From the NCBI GenBank assembly GCA_011390885.1, contig JAABRO010000017.1, forward strand, positions 1 to 61,917: a stretch of 61,917 nucleotides of DNA, given 5' to 3'. Numbering within the stretch: position 1 is the first letter of the stretch; the number at the start of each line of letters is the position of its first letter. The position numbers and the translations under genes were made by a program. The DNA is from Gemmatimonas sp. (GTDB taxonomy: Bacteria > Gemmatimonadota > Gemmatimonadetes > Gemmatimonadales > Gemmatimonadaceae). This document shows positions 26,979 to 36,790 of this stretch, piece by piece. The notes beneath the pieces were generated by a model that saw nothing but the letters and a program-made list of their open reading frames with translations, did not search any database and had not been told where the DNA came from.

Positions 26979-27869
26979 TCAGTTGCGCCGCTCGACGATG
27001 TACCGCGCCAGCTGCTCGAGCGTGGGGGTGAGCAACCCTTCGGCCTGAAGCACCGCGCACGCCTCCTCGACCAACGCCGTGGCGCGCTCGATCGCTCCCT
27101 CGACGCCGAGCAGCGCCGGGTAGGTGCTCTTGGCGAGCGCGAGGTCGCGGCCGGCCGTCTTGCCGAGTTCATCAGTGGTGGCTGTCACGTCGAGCACGTC
27201 GTCGGCGATCTGGAACGCGAGCCCGATGGCAGCCCCGTAATGCGCGAGCGCCTGCCGACGCTCCTCGCTGGCGCGCGCCGCCTGGGCACCGAGCATCACC
27301 GAGGCCGCAATGAGCGCACCGGTCTTGAGCCGGTGCACCCGCTCCATCGCGTCGAGGGTGAGGTGCACGCCTTCGGCCTCGAGGTCGAGGAGCTGCCCGC
27401 CGATCATGCCGCCGCCACCGGAGGCCTGCATGAGGGTGCGCACCACACCGCCCGCCTCCTCGGCGTTCAGGCCGAGTTCGATGGCTGCGTGATAGGCGCT
27501 GCGCGCGGCGAGCGGCACCATGGCGAGGCCGGCCGCGGTGGCCACGTCCACGCCGTACGCGCGGTGCACCGTGGGCCGACCGCGGCGCACGTCGTCGTCG
27601 TCCATGCACGGCAGGTCGTCGTGCACCAGCGAGTACGCATGCACGACCTCGACCGCCGCCGCGAGTGCGTAGGCGTGCGTCGGACCGCCGCAGGCGCGGC
27701 TCGCTTCGAGCAGCAGGATGGCGCGCAGACGCTTCCCCTCGCCGAGCAGCGCGTAGCGCACCGCCTCGGCGGTGAGCGGCGCCATGTGGTTGAGCCAGCG
27801 CGCGCAGAACAGGTCGAGCGCGCGCTGCACCGCCACCCGGTCGGCCGCGAACTGGCTGACGGCAGGCAT
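26979..27869 (-). CDS. ispA: Short-chain polyprenyl (farnesyl/geranylgeranyl) diphosphate synthase
   Basis: This enzyme joins isopentenyl diphosphate to allylic diphosphates. The first aspartate-rich motif is in LVHDDLPCMDDDDVRRG and the second in FQIADDVLDVT, with GGQLLDLEAEG and KTGALI between; all match the FPP/GGPP synthase family. From the ATG at 27869 the product is 296 aa. A GTG at 27923 that overlaps the xseB stop would add 18 residues and be translationally coupled; I cannot decide between them. Product chain length (C15 or C20) cannot be fixed, so the symbol follows the xseB-ispA-dxs context. Confidence 0.9.
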   Translation of the reverse strand: MPAVSQFAADRVAVQRALDLFCARWLNHMAPLTAEAVRYALLGEGKRLRAILLLEASRACGGPTHAYALAAAVEVVHAYSLVHDDLPCMDDDDVRRGRPTVHRAYGVDVATAAGLAMVPLAARSAYHAAIELGLNAEEAGGVVRTLMQASGGGGMIGGQLLDLEAEGVHLTLDAMERVHRLKTGALIAASVMLGAQAARASEERRQALAHYGAAIGLAFQIADDVLDVTATTDELGKTAGRDLALAKSTYPALLGVEGAIERATALVEEACAVLQAEGLLTPTLEQLARYIVERRN

Positions 27870-27912
27870 GGGCGTGGGAACGCTCGGACGGGGAGGCGCC
27901 GCGACGAGCTGG

Positions 27913-28125
27913 TCAGTCGTCACGGGCTGCCAGGTCGAAGGTGCCACTGGCCGTTTCCACGAGCTCCTGCACACGCCCCTGCGCGTCGGCGAGCGCCGAC
28001 GAGGCGGAGCGCAGGCGCACGATGCCCTCCTCGAACAGGCGCAGCGCGCCCTCGAGATCGAGCTCGTCGCGCTCGAGGTCGCGCACGATCGCCTCCAACC
28101 GCCCCACATCCTCCTCGAACGTCAT
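27913..28125 (-). CDS. xseB: Exodeoxyribonuclease VII small subunit
   Basis: XseB is the small helical partner of XseA; several copies bind each large subunit. The 70-aa protein has the family's opening [17 protein letters not shown] and the two-helix pattern with LEGALRLFEEGI. It overlaps xseA by 4 nt, as partners often do. The C-terminal LAARDD is acidic. No other family of this size and context is plausible. Confidence 0.93.
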   Translation of the reverse strand: MTFEEDVGRLEAIVRDLERDELDLEGALRLFEEGIVRLRSASSALADAQGRVQELVETASGTFDLAARDD

Positions 28126-29363
28126 GCACGCTCCGCATCAGGGTCGTCGCCGCCGGCGGCCGGTCCCGTCGAAAGATCCGGACGGGGACGGCTCGCGCCA
28201 GCCACTGCCGCGACCACGCCGTCGCGGACCCACAGGTCGAATGCCTCTCCAGGCACGAAATCCCGCACCCCGGACAAAGTAGCGCCCCCGGGCGTCCGCG
28301 CCACTGCGTAGCCGCGCGCGAGCGTGGCCAGCGGACTGAGCGCCTCCAGGCGTCCGACCAGGCGCCCCAACCGCGATTCGCGGCGCTCCGTCACCCGCTG
28401 GGCCGCCGCCACGAGGCGCCGCTGGATCGTCTCCAGCCGCACCGTGGTGCGCTGCTGCCGCCGCACCGCGCTCGTGGCGAGGTGGCGACCGAGGCGCACG
28501 AGACGCGCGCGCTGCTCCACGATGGACGGCACCGCCGCCTCCGCCGCCGCACTGGGCGTCGCCGCCCGGTGGTCGGCCACGAGGTCACAGATCGAGATGT
28601 CGGTTTCGTGCCCCACCGCCGAGATGATCGGCACGGGGCACGCCGCGACCGCGCGGGCGACGCGCTCGTCGTTGAACGCCCACAGGTCTTCGCGCGAGCC
28701 GCCACCTCGGCCGATGATCACCACATCGCACCCGCCCCAGCGCGCCACCCGCCCGAGCGCCTCCACCAGCGATTCCGGGGCCCCCTCGCCCTGCACCTTG
28801 GCGGGCACGACAACGAGATGCACCCCGGGCGACCGGCGGTGCGCCACCGTGATGATGTCGTGCAGCGCCGCGCCATCCGGACTCGTGATCACCGCGACGG
28901 TGCGCGGTGCCACGGGCAGCGGCCGCTTGCGTCCGGGTTCGAGCAGGCCGTCCGCCTCGAGGCGCTGGCGCGTCTGCTCGAGTGCCTTGCGCCACAGCCC
29001 CTCGCCATCCGCCTCGAGGGCGCGCACGGAGAACTGCAGGTCACCACGCACGGGCCACACGGTCATCTGCCCGAGAGCGACGACCTGCATGCCATCGTCC
29101 GGCGGCGCGGGCAGGCGTCGAGCCTGCGTGGACCACACGACGCAGCGCACCTGCGCCTGTGCATCGCGCAGCGCGAAGTACCAGTGCCCGTTGCGGTGGG
29201 CCTTGAAGTCGCTCACCTCGCCGCGCACCCAGAGCGGCGGGAAGGCGCCCTCGACGAGGTCCTTGGCCGCCGACGTCAGGTCATGCACCGCCAGCGGCAC
29301 CTCGGGGGAGGCACCGGGCGTCGCGTCGATGAATCCAGCGTCGCGCGACGACGCGCGGCTCAC
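28122..29363 (-). CDS. xseA: Exodeoxyribonuclease VII large subunit
   Basis: XseA is the catalytic subunit of a nuclease that degrades single-stranded DNA to short oligonucleotides. The 413-aa protein starts with an OB-fold ([24 protein letters not shown]), then the catalytic domain with [30 protein letters not shown] and [25 protein letters not shown] basic helical region follows. It overlaps folD and xseB by 4 nt each. Length is slightly short of the E. coli enzyme, with the reduction in the C-terminal helical part. Confidence 0.95.
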   Translation of the reverse strand: MSRASSRDAGFIDATPGASPEVPLAVHDLTSAAKDLVEGAFPPLWVRGEVSDFKAHRNGHWYFALRDAQAQVRCVVWSTQARRLPAPPDDGMQVVALGQMTVWPVRGDLQFSVRALEADGEGLWRKALEQTRQRLEADGLLEPGRKRPLPVAPRTVAVITSPDGAALHDIITVAHRRSPGVHLVVVPAKVQGEGAPESLVEALGRVARWGGCDVVIIGRGGGSREDLWAFNDERVARAVAACPVPIISAVGHETDISICDLVADHRAATPSAAAEAAVPSIVEQRARLVRLGRHLATSAVRRQQRTTVRLETIQRRLVAAAQRVTERRESRLGRLVGRLEALSPLATLARGYAVARTPGGATLSGVRDFVPGEAFDLWVRDGVVAAVAGASRPRPDLSTGPAAGGDDPDAERA

Positions 29364-30244
29364 GTGATGGACCGCTCGGCCGCGCGCACGGCGTTCTGGA
29401 GCAACATGGCGATCGTCATCGGCCCCACGCCGCCGGGCACGGGCGTGATGCGCCCCGCCACCTCGGCGGCGCTGTCGAAGTGCACATCACCGCACAGACG
29501 CGAGCCGGACGCGCGCGACGGGTCAGCGACCCGGTTCATGCCCACATCGATCACGGTGGCGCCGGGCTTGATGTGCTCACCGCGGATCATCTCCGCGCGC
29601 CCGATGGCGGCGATCAGGATGTCCGCGCGACGCGTGTGTTCGTACAGGTCGCGTGAACGGCTGTGACAGACGGTGACCGTGGCGTCGCCACCCGCACGCG
29701 GCTGCATGAGCAGCGCGGCCATCGGCTTGCCCACGATGTTGCTGCGCCCGACGATCACCGCTTCGGCACCCCGCGTCTCCACGCCGGAGCGCAGCAGCAG
29801 CTCGATCACACCCGCCGGTGTGCAGGGGAGGAAGCCGTCGGTGTGGCCGATGAGCAGCTTGCCCACGTTCACCGGATGGAAGCCGTCCACGTCCTTGCGC
29901 GGATCGATGTGCCGAATGACGACGTCCGGATCGATGTGCGACGGCAACGGCATCTGCACCAGAATGCCGTGCACGGCCGGATCGGCGTTGAGCCGTTCGA
30001 CCAGCGCCAGCAGCTCGGCCTGCGACGTGCTCGCCGCCAGCCGGATCGTGTCGCCACGCATGCCGGCCTGTTTCGCGAACTTCTCCTTGTTGGCGACGTA
30101 CACCGCGCTCGCCGGGTCCTCGCCCACGAGCACCACGGTCAGTCCCGGCACCACGCCGCGCGCGGCGAGCGCCCCGACGTCGCGCGCGATTTCGGACCGA
30201 ATCTGCGCGGCGATCGCCGCGCCATCGATGAGTTCAGCGCGCAA
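29360..30244 (-). CDS. folD: Methylenetetrahydrofolate dehydrogenase / methenyltetrahydrofolate cyclohydrolase
   Basis: FolD interconverts methylene-, methenyl- and formyl-tetrahydrofolate. The 294-aa protein has [13 protein letters not shown] with the catalytic lysine, [20 protein letters not shown] and the NADP site [12 protein letters not shown], then [10 protein letters not shown] near the end. I place the start at a TTG at 30244, inside the last codons of rny, because it puts the invariant IDG at the usual position; no ATG or GTG exists between there and the homology start. Overlap with rny is 11 nt, so coupling is likely. Confidence 0.92.
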   Translation of the reverse strand: MRAELIDGAAIAAQIRSEIARDVGALAARGVVPGLTVVLVGEDPASAVYVANKEKFAKQAGMRGDTIRLAASTSQAELLALVERLNADPAVHGILVQMPLPSHIDPDVVIRHIDPRKDVDGFHPVNVGKLLIGHTDGFLPCTPAGVIELLLRSGVETRGAEAVIVGRSNIVGKPMAALLMQPRAGGDATVTVCHSRSRDLYEHTRRADILIAAIGRAEMIRGEHIKPGATVIDVGMNRVADPSRASGSRLCGDVHFDSAAEVAGRITPVPGGVGPMTIAMLLQNAVRAAERSIT

Positions 30245-31820
30245 AGTCCACCGCCCTCGTCTCGCGGATGACCACGACCTTGATCTGCCCCGGGTACTGC
30301 AGCTCCGACTCGATGCGTCGCGCGATCTCCTCGGAGAGCGCCGTCGCGCGCACATCATCGACCTGATCGGGCGTCACGACCACGCGCACCTCTCGGCCGG
30401 CCTGAATGGCGAAGACACGATCCACACCGCGGTAGCTCGACGCGATCTTCTCGAGCCCCTCGAGTCGCTTCACGTACGTTTCGAATGCCTCACGACGGGC
30501 GCCAGGGCGCGAGCCGCTGATGGCATCGGCCGCCTGCACGAGCACCGAGACTTCGCTCTCGTGCGGCACATCGTCGTGGTGCGCGGCGATGCAGTTCACC
30601 ACGATCGGGCTCTCGCCGTACTTCGTGGCCACCTCGACGCCGAGCTGCACATGCGTGCCCTCGTGCTCGTGGGTGAGCACCTTGCCCACATCATGCAGCA
30701 GCGCGCCACGCTTGGCGATGGCCACGTCGAGCCCGAGCTCCGCCGCCATCATGCCCGCCAGCCACGCCACTTCCTTGCTGTGCGCGAGGATGTTCTGGCC
30801 GTAGCTGGTGCGCCAGCGCATGCGGCCGATCAGACGGATCAGCTCCGGGTGGAGGCCGGCGACGCCCACCTCGTAGGCCGCCTGCTCGCCCGTCTCGATG
30901 ATCGCGGCGTCCACCTCGAGGCGGGCCTTCGCCACGACTTCCTCGATGCGCCCGGGGTGAATGCGTCCGTCGCCGACCAGCTTCTCGAGCGCGAGGCGCG
31001 CGGTCTCGCGCCGCACCGGGTCGAAGCACGACACGACGACCGTGTCGGGGGTGTCGTCGATGATCACGTCCACGCCGGTCGCCAGCTCGAACGCGCGAAT
31101 GTTGCGCCCCTCGCGCCCGATGATGCGTCCCTTCATCTCGTCGTTCGGCAGCGCCACCGCGCTCACCGTGGTCTCGGCTGTCGTCTCGGCCGCCACGCGC
31201 TGCACGGCGAGCGCCACGATCTTGCGCGCTTCACGATCGGCGTTCCGCTTGGCGGAATCCCGAATCTCACGAAGTCGGCTCGCCGCGTCGGCGTGCGCCT
31301 GGTCTTCCAGACGACGGATGATCTCCGCCTTGGCGTCGGCCGCGGTCAGTCCGGCCAGCTGCTCGAGCCGACGCTGCTGCTCGCCGACCAGCCGTTCCGC
31401 TTCCGCCTCGCGCTCACCGATCAGGCTGTCGCGCGAGTCGAGCGTGGCCGCGCGACGCACCAACTCGCGATCACGGCCATCGAGCCCGTCGGCGCGTCGC
31501 GTGAGCTGGTCCTCGCGATCCTGCAGCCGACGCTCCTCACGCTCGAGCTCGCCGCGCCGACGTCGCACCTCGGCCTCGAACTCCTCCCGCACCTGGATCA
31601 GCTCTTCCTTGCCGGCGACGACCGCGCCCTTGCGCAGTGTCTCCGCCTCGCGCTTCGCGTCGTCGAGCAGTCGGGCGGCGGTCTCCTCCGCCGTCGTGCG
31701 GGATCGCACCTGCTGCTCACGCTCACCCGCGGCGCCACTTCGGCGACCGAAGATGAAGGCGAGCACGGCAAGCACGACAGCGATCGCGCTGATCAGCGCG
31801 GGCACTGGAAGGCTGCTCAT
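30234..31820 (-). CDS. rny: Ribonuclease Y
   Basis: RNase Y is a membrane-anchored endonuclease that starts mRNA decay. The 528-aa protein has one N-terminal membrane helix (about 6-24, [19 protein letters not shown]), a long charged coiled coil (about 30-180), a KH RNA-binding domain ([17 protein letters not shown]) and an HD domain with the metal-binding HD pair in [10 protein letters not shown] and AAHHDD. The C-terminal end carries [12 protein letters not shown]. The ATG at 31820 keeps the membrane helix at the very N-terminus. It follows zapA after a 188-bp structured gap. Confidence 0.96.
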   Translation of the reverse strand: MSSLPVPALISAIAVVLAVLAFIFGRRSGAAGEREQQVRSRTTAEETAARLLDDAKREAETLRKGAVVAGKEELIQVREEFEAEVRRRRGELEREERRLQDREDQLTRRADGLDGRDRELVRRAATLDSRDSLIGEREAEAERLVGEQQRRLEQLAGLTAADAKAEIIRRLEDQAHADAASRLREIRDSAKRNADREARKIVALAVQRVAAETTAETTVSAVALPNDEMKGRIIGREGRNIRAFELATGVDVIIDDTPDTVVVSCFDPVRRETARLALEKLVGDGRIHPGRIEEVVAKARLEVDAAIIETGEQAAYEVGVAGLHPELIRLIGRMRWRTSYGQNILAHSKEVAWLAGMMAAELGLDVAIAKRGALLHDVGKVLTHEHEGTHVQLGVEVATKYGESPIVVNCIAAHHDDVPHESEVSVLVQAADAISGSRPGARREAFETYVKRLEGLEKIASSYRGVDRVFAIQAGREVRVVVTPDQVDDVRATALSEEIARRIESELQYPGQIKVVVIRETRAVDFAR

Positions 31821-31898
31821 GGATCTATACCCCACCGCGATCGCTCGCGGATTGGAAGTCACGGACTGGCTGCTGCGGCGCGCCGCGCAACCTATTTA

Positions 31899-31997
31899 GG
31901 CACCTTGCAACGTACGGGCCCATTTCGGCTGCCGCAACGGCGCTGTCCGCATCCGGACGGTGCCGAGGAGCGGGACACCCCGAGCCACGGAGGTGCC
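31899..31997 (-). ncRNA. Candidate structured RNA between zapA and rny
   Basis: The 188-bp zapA-rny gap contains a 99-nt block whose ends pair exactly (GGCACCT with AGGTGCC). Inside are two more hairpins: GTCCG-GATG-CGGAC (31945-31958) and GCCG-TTG-CGGC (31931-31941). In many proteobacteria the 6S RNA gene (ssrS) lies directly after zapA, so 6S is one candidate; the block is shorter than 6S and I could not match its conserved loops. It lacks the signal-recognition-particle RNA GGAAGCAGCC loop. It may equally be a 5' leader of rny controlling that mRNA. Confidence 0.3.
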
Positions 31998-32008
31998 GAC
32001 GGACGCCG

Positions 32009-32320
32009 TCAGCCGGTGCCGCCGTCCTCGGCCCGCTTGGCCGGCGGGAGCAGCGGCCTCAGCTCGGCCGCCAGCCCGCGCAGGTCTTCCGCCAGGGCGT
32101 CCGCCCCCTGCTGCGCCGTGAAGAGCTCGTCGGTGATCTGGAGGGCCGCCAGGATCGCCGCCTTGTGCGTCTCCACCACCGCCCCGCCATCGAGAATGGC
32201 CCGCACGATGCGGTCGACATGCTCCGCCACGGCCCGGGTCCGGCTCTCGCTCGCCTCGGTGCGCAGCGTGTACTCCTCGCCCACGATGCGCACCTTGACC
32301 ACGTTGCGCCGATCCATCAC
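32009..32320 (-). CDS. zapA: Cell division protein ZapA
   Basis: ZapA bundles FtsZ filaments at mid-cell. The 103-aa protein has the expected small N-terminal domain (VVKVRIVGEEYTLRTEA, AEHVDRIVRAIL) followed by the helix that forms the tetrameric coiled coil (THKAAILAALQITDELF). The start overlaps the upstream coiled-coil gene by 4 nt. It lies after pheT, a position seen in several phyla. The C-terminus is Pro/Arg rich with no recognised motif. Confidence 0.9.
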   Translation of the reverse strand: MMDRRNVVKVRIVGEEYTLRTEASESRTRAVAEHVDRIVRAILDGGAVVETHKAAILAALQITDELFTAQQGADALAEDLRGLAAELRPLLPPAKRAEDGGTG

Positions 32321-32862
32321 TTCCCCTCCCCGTTGGCGAGCTGCTGGCGCAGGAACCGAACCCGCTCCGCGATGAGCCGGGTGCGCTCCACGGCCTCGCT
32401 CAAGCGCTCCCGCAGCGCGGCGTTCTCCGCGGCGAGCGCGTCGTCACCGCCCCGATCAGCCGATACGCGCGCCTCGACGTCCGGCACACTCGTCCCGGCC
32501 TCTACCGCCGCCTGCGCGGCCGCATCGACCGACGCGTGCGCTTCCGCCAGGGCACGCTCGAGTTCCTCGGCGCGCGCGGCCTCACGCCTGGCCGCCGCGA
32601 GCTCCCCCTCGAGCACCGATGCGCGCACGGCTTCCTTGCGCACCTCGGCAAGGGCGGCCTCGAGCGCGCTCACGCGCGCGCGCTGCGAATCGGCCGCCGA
32701 CAACGCCGTCGCGGCCGAGACTTCGGCATCGCGCAGCCGAGCCTCCGCCGCCAGCGCACGCCGACGGAAGCCGGCCAGCTGTTCGGTGACGTTGCGGATG
32801 ACCGACTGCAGTTCGCCGAAGGCCGCGCGGCCTTCGCTCTCAGGACGTGCGGGGTCGGACAC
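32317..32862 (-). CDS. Coiled-coil protein of unknown function next to ZapA
   Basis: I do not recognise a named family. The 181-aa product from a GTG at 32862 is almost entirely predicted helix with heptad-like Ala/Arg/Glu/Leu patterning (LAEVRKEAVRASVLEGELAAARREAARAEELERAL), broken around residue 125 by a Gly/Asp-rich linker (SADRGGDD), and ends in a leucine-rich helix (LIAERVRFLRQQLANG). No signal peptide or membrane helix is present. The first 23 bp overlap the end of pheT and the stop overlaps zapA by 4 nt. Coupling to zapA suggests a divisome role such as a ZapB-like partner, but this is inference from position and coiled coil only. Confidence 0.65.
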   Translation of the reverse strand: MSDPARPESEGRAAFGELQSVIRNVTEQLAGFRRRALAAEARLRDAEVSAATALSAADSQRARVSALEAALAEVRKEAVRASVLEGELAAARREAARAEELERALAEAHASVDAAAQAAVEAGTSVPDVEARVSADRGGDDALAAENAALRERLSEAVERTRLIAERVRFLRQQLANGEGK

Positions 32863-35290
32863 CGAGCTCCCGGTCGAGGGCCTTGAGCAGGCCGGCGCGC
32901 CGACCTTCGATTTCCTTGTCCCGGAGCGTGCGCTCCGGATGACGGAACGTCAAGCGCCAGGCCAGCGAGCGGAACCCGGCGGGCACCCCGTCGCCGCGGA
33001 ACTCATCGAACAACGACAGCGACTCCAGCAGTTCACCGGCGCTCGCGCGCAGCACGCGGTCGACGCGCTCCGCCGGCATGTCCGTCGGCACCAGCAGGGC
33101 GACGTCGAACGAGGCCGCCGGGAACGCGGGAAGCGGCGCGAAGCGCACCGCGGCCCACGGGGAGTTCGGGCGCGCGACGCCAGCCTCGTGCACGTGGGCA
33201 CCGGCAGGCGCGACGTCGGCCGACGGCATGACACCCAGCACGAGCTCCACACCGAACGCCACACTCGCCCAGACCGGTCGGTCGAGCGCCACCTCGCGCA
33301 CCGTGCCGACGGGACGCGGCGACGCGTCGAGCAGCACGTGCCAGAGCGCCTCTCCCTCGGCGGGGACGCAGTGCACGACCGCGCCCGGGAACGCCGCGCC
33401 CGCGAGCGACTCCGCCAACGCCTTGGCATCCCAGGCATCGAAGGCGGGCGGCTCGGGTTCGGTGAAATGCGGCGGACGGCACGCGCCCATGATGAGCGCC
33501 GCCACCCGCACCTCTTCGCGCGGCAACCGGTCACCCGTGGGCACGAACGCCGAGCCGATCTCGAAGAGCCGCACGTTCCCCTGCATGCGCGACAGGTTGT
33601 ACTCCGCACGCGACGCGAGCGTGGTGAGCAGCGATTCGCGCAGGTACGGCTCATCGTCGGCGAGCGGATTGCGCACGCGCAGCGACTCGTCGCTCGCCGT
33701 GGCGACAAACGGCATGGGTCGCGTTTCGGCGAGCCCGAAGGCGAGACACTCCTCGCGCACCCGACGGCTTGCCACATGCAGCGGATGGTCCGGCACGGTG
33801 CCCGGGCGGAACGGCTGCACGTCGTTGGGGAGCGCGTCGAAACCGATGAGTCGCGCCACTTCCTCGATGAGATCCACTTCGAGGCCGAGGTCGCGACGCC
33901 ACGTGGGTGCCGTGACGTGCCACGCCTCGTCGCCATCGGGCACCAGCGTGCAACCGATGGACGAGAGCGTGCGCACGATCTCCGCGTTCGACACCGGCGC
34001 ACCGAGCAAACGCGCCACGCGCGACGCGCGCAAGCGGACTGGCACGGCGTTCGTCGGCGTCGTCCCCACATCGATCACGGCCGTGATACGTCCGCCGGCC
34101 ACGGCGGCGATGAGCGCCGCCGCATGGCCGGCCGCCTTGCCCGTGAAGCCGGCGTCGACACCGCGTTCGAAGCGATAGCTCGCGTCGGTGTTGAGCTGGA
34201 CGGCACGCCGCACGCCGCGCACGAACTTCGGGTCGAACCACGCGACCTCGAGCAGCAGGTTGGTCGTGGCGTCATGCACCTCGCTCGCTTCCCCACCCAT
34301 GACACCGGCCAGCGCCGTGGGACGCTCACCGTCGCAGATCACGGTGGTGCCGGCCGCGATCGTGCGCTCCACGCCGTCGAGCGTGACGAGCGACTCGCCC
34401 TCGACCGTGGGGCGCACGACGATGCGTCGTCCCGCCAGCATGTCGAGGTCGAACGCGTGCACCGGCTGGCCAAGTCCGTGCAGCACGTAGTTGGTGGCGT
34501 CGACCACATTGTTGATGCTGCGCGCCCCCACGGCGCGCAGGCGCTCGACGAGCCACTCGGGGCTCGGTCCCACCTGCACGCCGCGAATCACGACGCCGAT
34601 GTAGCGCGGACACGCGGCCGTGTCCACGAGCTGCACGGTGACACCGTCCGCCGTGGCCTCGGTCGCACCGGAGACCGACGCGGCGACATCATCGGCACTC
34701 GGCAGCGCCGGCAGTTCCGGCGGCATGCGCAGCGGCACATCGAGCAGCGCGCTCACCTCGCGCGCCACGCCAAGGTGCGACAGCAGGTCGGGGCGATTGG
34801 GCAGCACGTCGAGATCGAGGCGCACGTCGCCGACCGGGAGCACGTCGAGCAGCGGTGTGCCCGGCGGCGCGTCGGTGTCGAGCGTGTAGATGCCGTCGTG
34901 CTCCTGGCCAAGCCCGAGCTCACGCGCCGAGCAGAGCATGCCGTTGGAGGTCGCGCCGCGGATCTTGCGCTTGGCGATGAGCAGGCCGTCGGGCATGGTC
35001 GTGCCCGTGCGCGCGAACGGATACTTGCGGCCCGCCGTCACGTTGGGCGCGCCGCACACCACGTCGAGCAGCTCCCCCGAGCCGTCGTCCACCTTGGTGA
35101 CCGAGAGGCGATCGGAATCGGGGTGCCGCGCGGCCTCCACGACGAGTCCGACCACGAACGGCGCGAGGTCGTCACGCAACGCCTCGACGCCGTCGAGCGT
35201 GACGCAGTGGCGACTGAGCGCCTCCCCAACCTCGGCGGCCGTGCGCTCATGCGGCACGAACCCGCGCAACCACTCGTGCGAGACGATCAT
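32840..35290 (-). CDS. pheT: Phenylalanyl-tRNA synthetase beta subunit
   Basis: PheT is the large subunit of the alpha2-beta2 enzyme that charges tRNA-Phe. The 816-aa protein begins SHEWLRGFV, carries the EMAP-like tRNA-binding domain at about 40-150 (VCGAPNV, RGATSNGMLCSARELGLG), then the B3/B4 editing domain (TPLLDVLPVGD, NRPDLLSHLGVAREV), B5, a catalytic-like core (FRPGTVPDHPLH) and a C-terminal anticodon-binding ferredoxin-fold domain (SFDVALLVPTDMPAERV, LTFRHPERTLRDKEI). Length and order are typical. It overlaps pheS by 4 nt. Confidence 0.96.
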   Translation of the reverse strand: MIVSHEWLRGFVPHERTAAEVGEALSRHCVTLDGVEALRDDLAPFVVGLVVEAARHPDSDRLSVTKVDDGSGELLDVVCGAPNVTAGRKYPFARTGTTMPDGLLIAKRKIRGATSNGMLCSARELGLGQEHDGIYTLDTDAPPGTPLLDVLPVGDVRLDLDVLPNRPDLLSHLGVAREVSALLDVPLRMPPELPALPSADDVAASVSGATEATADGVTVQLVDTAACPRYIGVVIRGVQVGPSPEWLVERLRAVGARSINNVVDATNYVLHGLGQPVHAFDLDMLAGRRIVVRPTVEGESLVTLDGVERTIAAGTTVICDGERPTALAGVMGGEASEVHDATTNLLLEVAWFDPKFVRGVRRAVQLNTDASYRFERGVDAGFTGKAAGHAAALIAAVAGGRITAVIDVGTTPTNAVPVRLRASRVARLLGAPVSNAEIVRTLSSIGCTLVPDGDEAWHVTAPTWRRDLGLEVDLIEEVARLIGFDALPNDVQPFRPGTVPDHPLHVASRRVREECLAFGLAETRPMPFVATASDESLRVRNPLADDEPYLRESLLTTLASRAEYNLSRMQGNVRLFEIGSAFVPTGDRLPREEVRVAALIMGACRPPHFTEPEPPAFDAWDAKALAESLAGAAFPGAVVHCVPAEGEALWHVLLDASPRPVGTVREVALDRPVWASVAFGVELVLGVMPSADVAPAGAHVHEAGVARPNSPWAAVRFAPLPAFPAASFDVALLVPTDMPAERVDRVLRASAGELLESLSLFDEFRGDGVPAGFRSLAWRLTFRHPERTLRDKEIEGRRAGLLKALDRELGVRPRTS

Positions 35291-36300
35291 CGGGCGAACT
35301 GCTCCAGGAAGCGAACGTCTGAATCGTACAGGATGCGAATGTCGGGAATGCCGTGGCGCGACATGGCGATGCGCGCCGGCCCCATGCCGAAGGCCCAGCC
35401 GGTGTAGCGCTCGCTGTCGAGCCCCGCGGCCTCGAGCACGTTCGGATGCACCATGCCGCACCCGAGGATCTCCACCCAGCGCGTGCCCTTGCCGTCGCCG
35501 AGGTCCACCTCGACGTCCATCTGGGCACCGGGCTCCACGAACGGGAAGTACGACGGCCCGAAGCGCACGCGGCGCGTGCCGCCGTAGAAGCGGCGCGCGA
35601 ACTCGGAGAGGGTGGCCTTGAGGTCGACGAAGGAAATGCCTTCGTCCACGGCGAGTCCCTCGAGCTGCATGAAGCTCGGCGCGTGCGTGGCATCGAAGAA
35701 GTCGCGACGATACACGTTGCCGGGCGCGAGGATGCGCACCGGGGGCGCGTACTGCTGGAGCGTGCGCACCTGCACCGGCGAGGTGTGCGTGCGCAGCAGG
35801 GTGTCGTCGCCGAGGTAGAGCGTGTCGTGCAACTCCATGGCCGGGTGATCGGCGGGAAAGTTGAGCGACGTGAAGTTGTAGAACTCCGTCTCCGCTTCGG
35901 GGCCGAGCGCGATGGTGAAGCCGAGTTCGCGGAAGATCTCGGCGATCTCGTCGATGACGAGCGTGACCGGGTGGAGCGAGCCGCGCCAGCGCCGGCGCGC
36001 GGGCATGGTGAGGTCCTGGGCGGCGGCACCACGCGCGGCTGCGGCCACGAGGGCTTCGCGCTCGTCGAGCAGCGCCTCGATGCGGCTCTTGACCTCGTTC
36101 ACGGCGCGGCCCGCATCGCGGCGGGCCTCGGGGGGCAGCGCGGCGAGCTGGGCCATGAGATCGGCGAGCCGGCCCTGCTTCCGGCCGACCAGCTGCGTGC
36201 GCACCTCGGCGAACTCGGACGGCGAGGCGGCGACGGCGATGCGCGCGGGGGCGTCGTCGGCGAGCCGCTGACAGGCCAGGAGAAACTCGTCCAGCGTCAC
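35287..36300 (-). CDS. pheS: Phenylalanyl-tRNA synthetase alpha subunit
   Basis: PheS is the catalytic subunit that activates phenylalanine. The 337-aa protein has an N-terminal coiled coil that contacts tRNA (about 1-90) and a class II catalytic domain: FYNFTSLNFPADHPA with motif 1 near residues 150-165, motif 2 PGNVYRRDFFDATHAP, SYFPFVEPGAQ, and motif 3 GMGPARIAMSRHGIPDIR. The GTG at 36300 is chosen because the family begins just there; the Shine-Dalgarno is weak. It overlaps pheT by 4 nt and lies 109 bp after rplT, with a hairpin in between. Confidence 0.95.
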   Translation of the reverse strand: MTLDEFLLACQRLADDAPARIAVAASPSEFAEVRTQLVGRKQGRLADLMAQLAALPPEARRDAGRAVNEVKSRIEALLDEREALVAAAARGAAAQDLTMPARRRWRGSLHPVTLVIDEIAEIFRELGFTIALGPEAETEFYNFTSLNFPADHPAMELHDTLYLGDDTLLRTHTSPVQVRTLQQYAPPVRILAPGNVYRRDFFDATHAPSFMQLEGLAVDEGISFVDLKATLSEFARRFYGGTRRVRFGPSYFPFVEPGAQMDVEVDLGDGKGTRWVEILGCGMVHPNVLEAAGLDSERYTGWAFGMGPARIAMSRHGIPDIRILYDSDVRFLEQFAR

Positions 36301-36356
36301 GACGGATCCGGGAGGTTGGAGGAAAGTCGGGTCGGGCACATGGGCACCGACGCAAA

Positions 36357-36393
36357 CGGGCGGCCCCACGCGAGATCGCGCAGGAGCCGCCCG
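36357..36393 (-). terminator. Hairpin between rplT and pheS, candidate attenuator
   Basis: On the minus strand CGGGCGGC pairs perfectly with GCCGCCCG, with additional inner pairs (GCGCGA with TCGCG), and is followed by only a short T-run (TTTGCG). It lies 57 bp before the pheS start. It may partly terminate the infC-rpmI-rplT transcript or attenuate pheST; no Phe-rich leader peptide is evident. Confidence 0.45.
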
Positions 36394-36409
36394 TACGGTC
36401 GCGATGAAC

Positions 36410-36778
36410 TCAGGCGGCCTGCTGCTGCAGGGCGGCGCGGGCCTGGTCGGCCAGCGCGGCAAACGCCTGCGGATCCCGCACGGCGATGTCGGCCAGGTTC
36501 TTGCGATCGATCTCGATGCCAGCCTTCTGCAGCCCGTTGATGAAATGGCTGTAGTTCAGGCCGTTGAGGTGCGCGGCGGCGTTGATGCGCACGATCCACA
36601 GGCGACGGAACTCACGCTTGCGGTTCTTGCGGTCGCGGTAGGCATAGCGCCAGCCGCGCTCGACGGTTTCCTTGGCAGCCTTCCAGAGCTTACTGCGGCC
36701 ACCGAAGGCGCCGCGGGCGGCCTTCATGACCTGCTTCTTTCGCTTGAGGCGAACGACGTTGGACTTGACGCGTGGCAT
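36410..36778 (-). CDS. rplT: 50S ribosomal protein L20
   Basis: L20 binds 23S rRNA early in 50S assembly and in several bacteria represses its own operon. The 122-aa protein is strongly basic, begins [16 protein letters not shown] and contains [22 protein letters not shown] and [11 protein letters not shown], the L20 signature. Length is typical. It follows rpmI by 12 bp in the universal infC-rpmI-rplT order. Confidence 0.98.
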   Translation of the reverse strand: MPRVKSNVVRLKRKKQVMKAARGAFGGRSKLWKAAKETVERGWRYAYRDRKNRKREFRRLWIVRINAAAHLNGLNYSHFINGLQKAGIEIDRKNLADIAVRDPQAFAALADQARAALQQQAA

Positions 36779-36790
36779 GGTAGGGAATCC

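Noticed and set aside
31899-31997. Signal-recognition-particle 4.5S RNA
   Set aside because: Size and paired ends are suggestive, but the conserved GGAAGCAGCC-type apical loop is missing.
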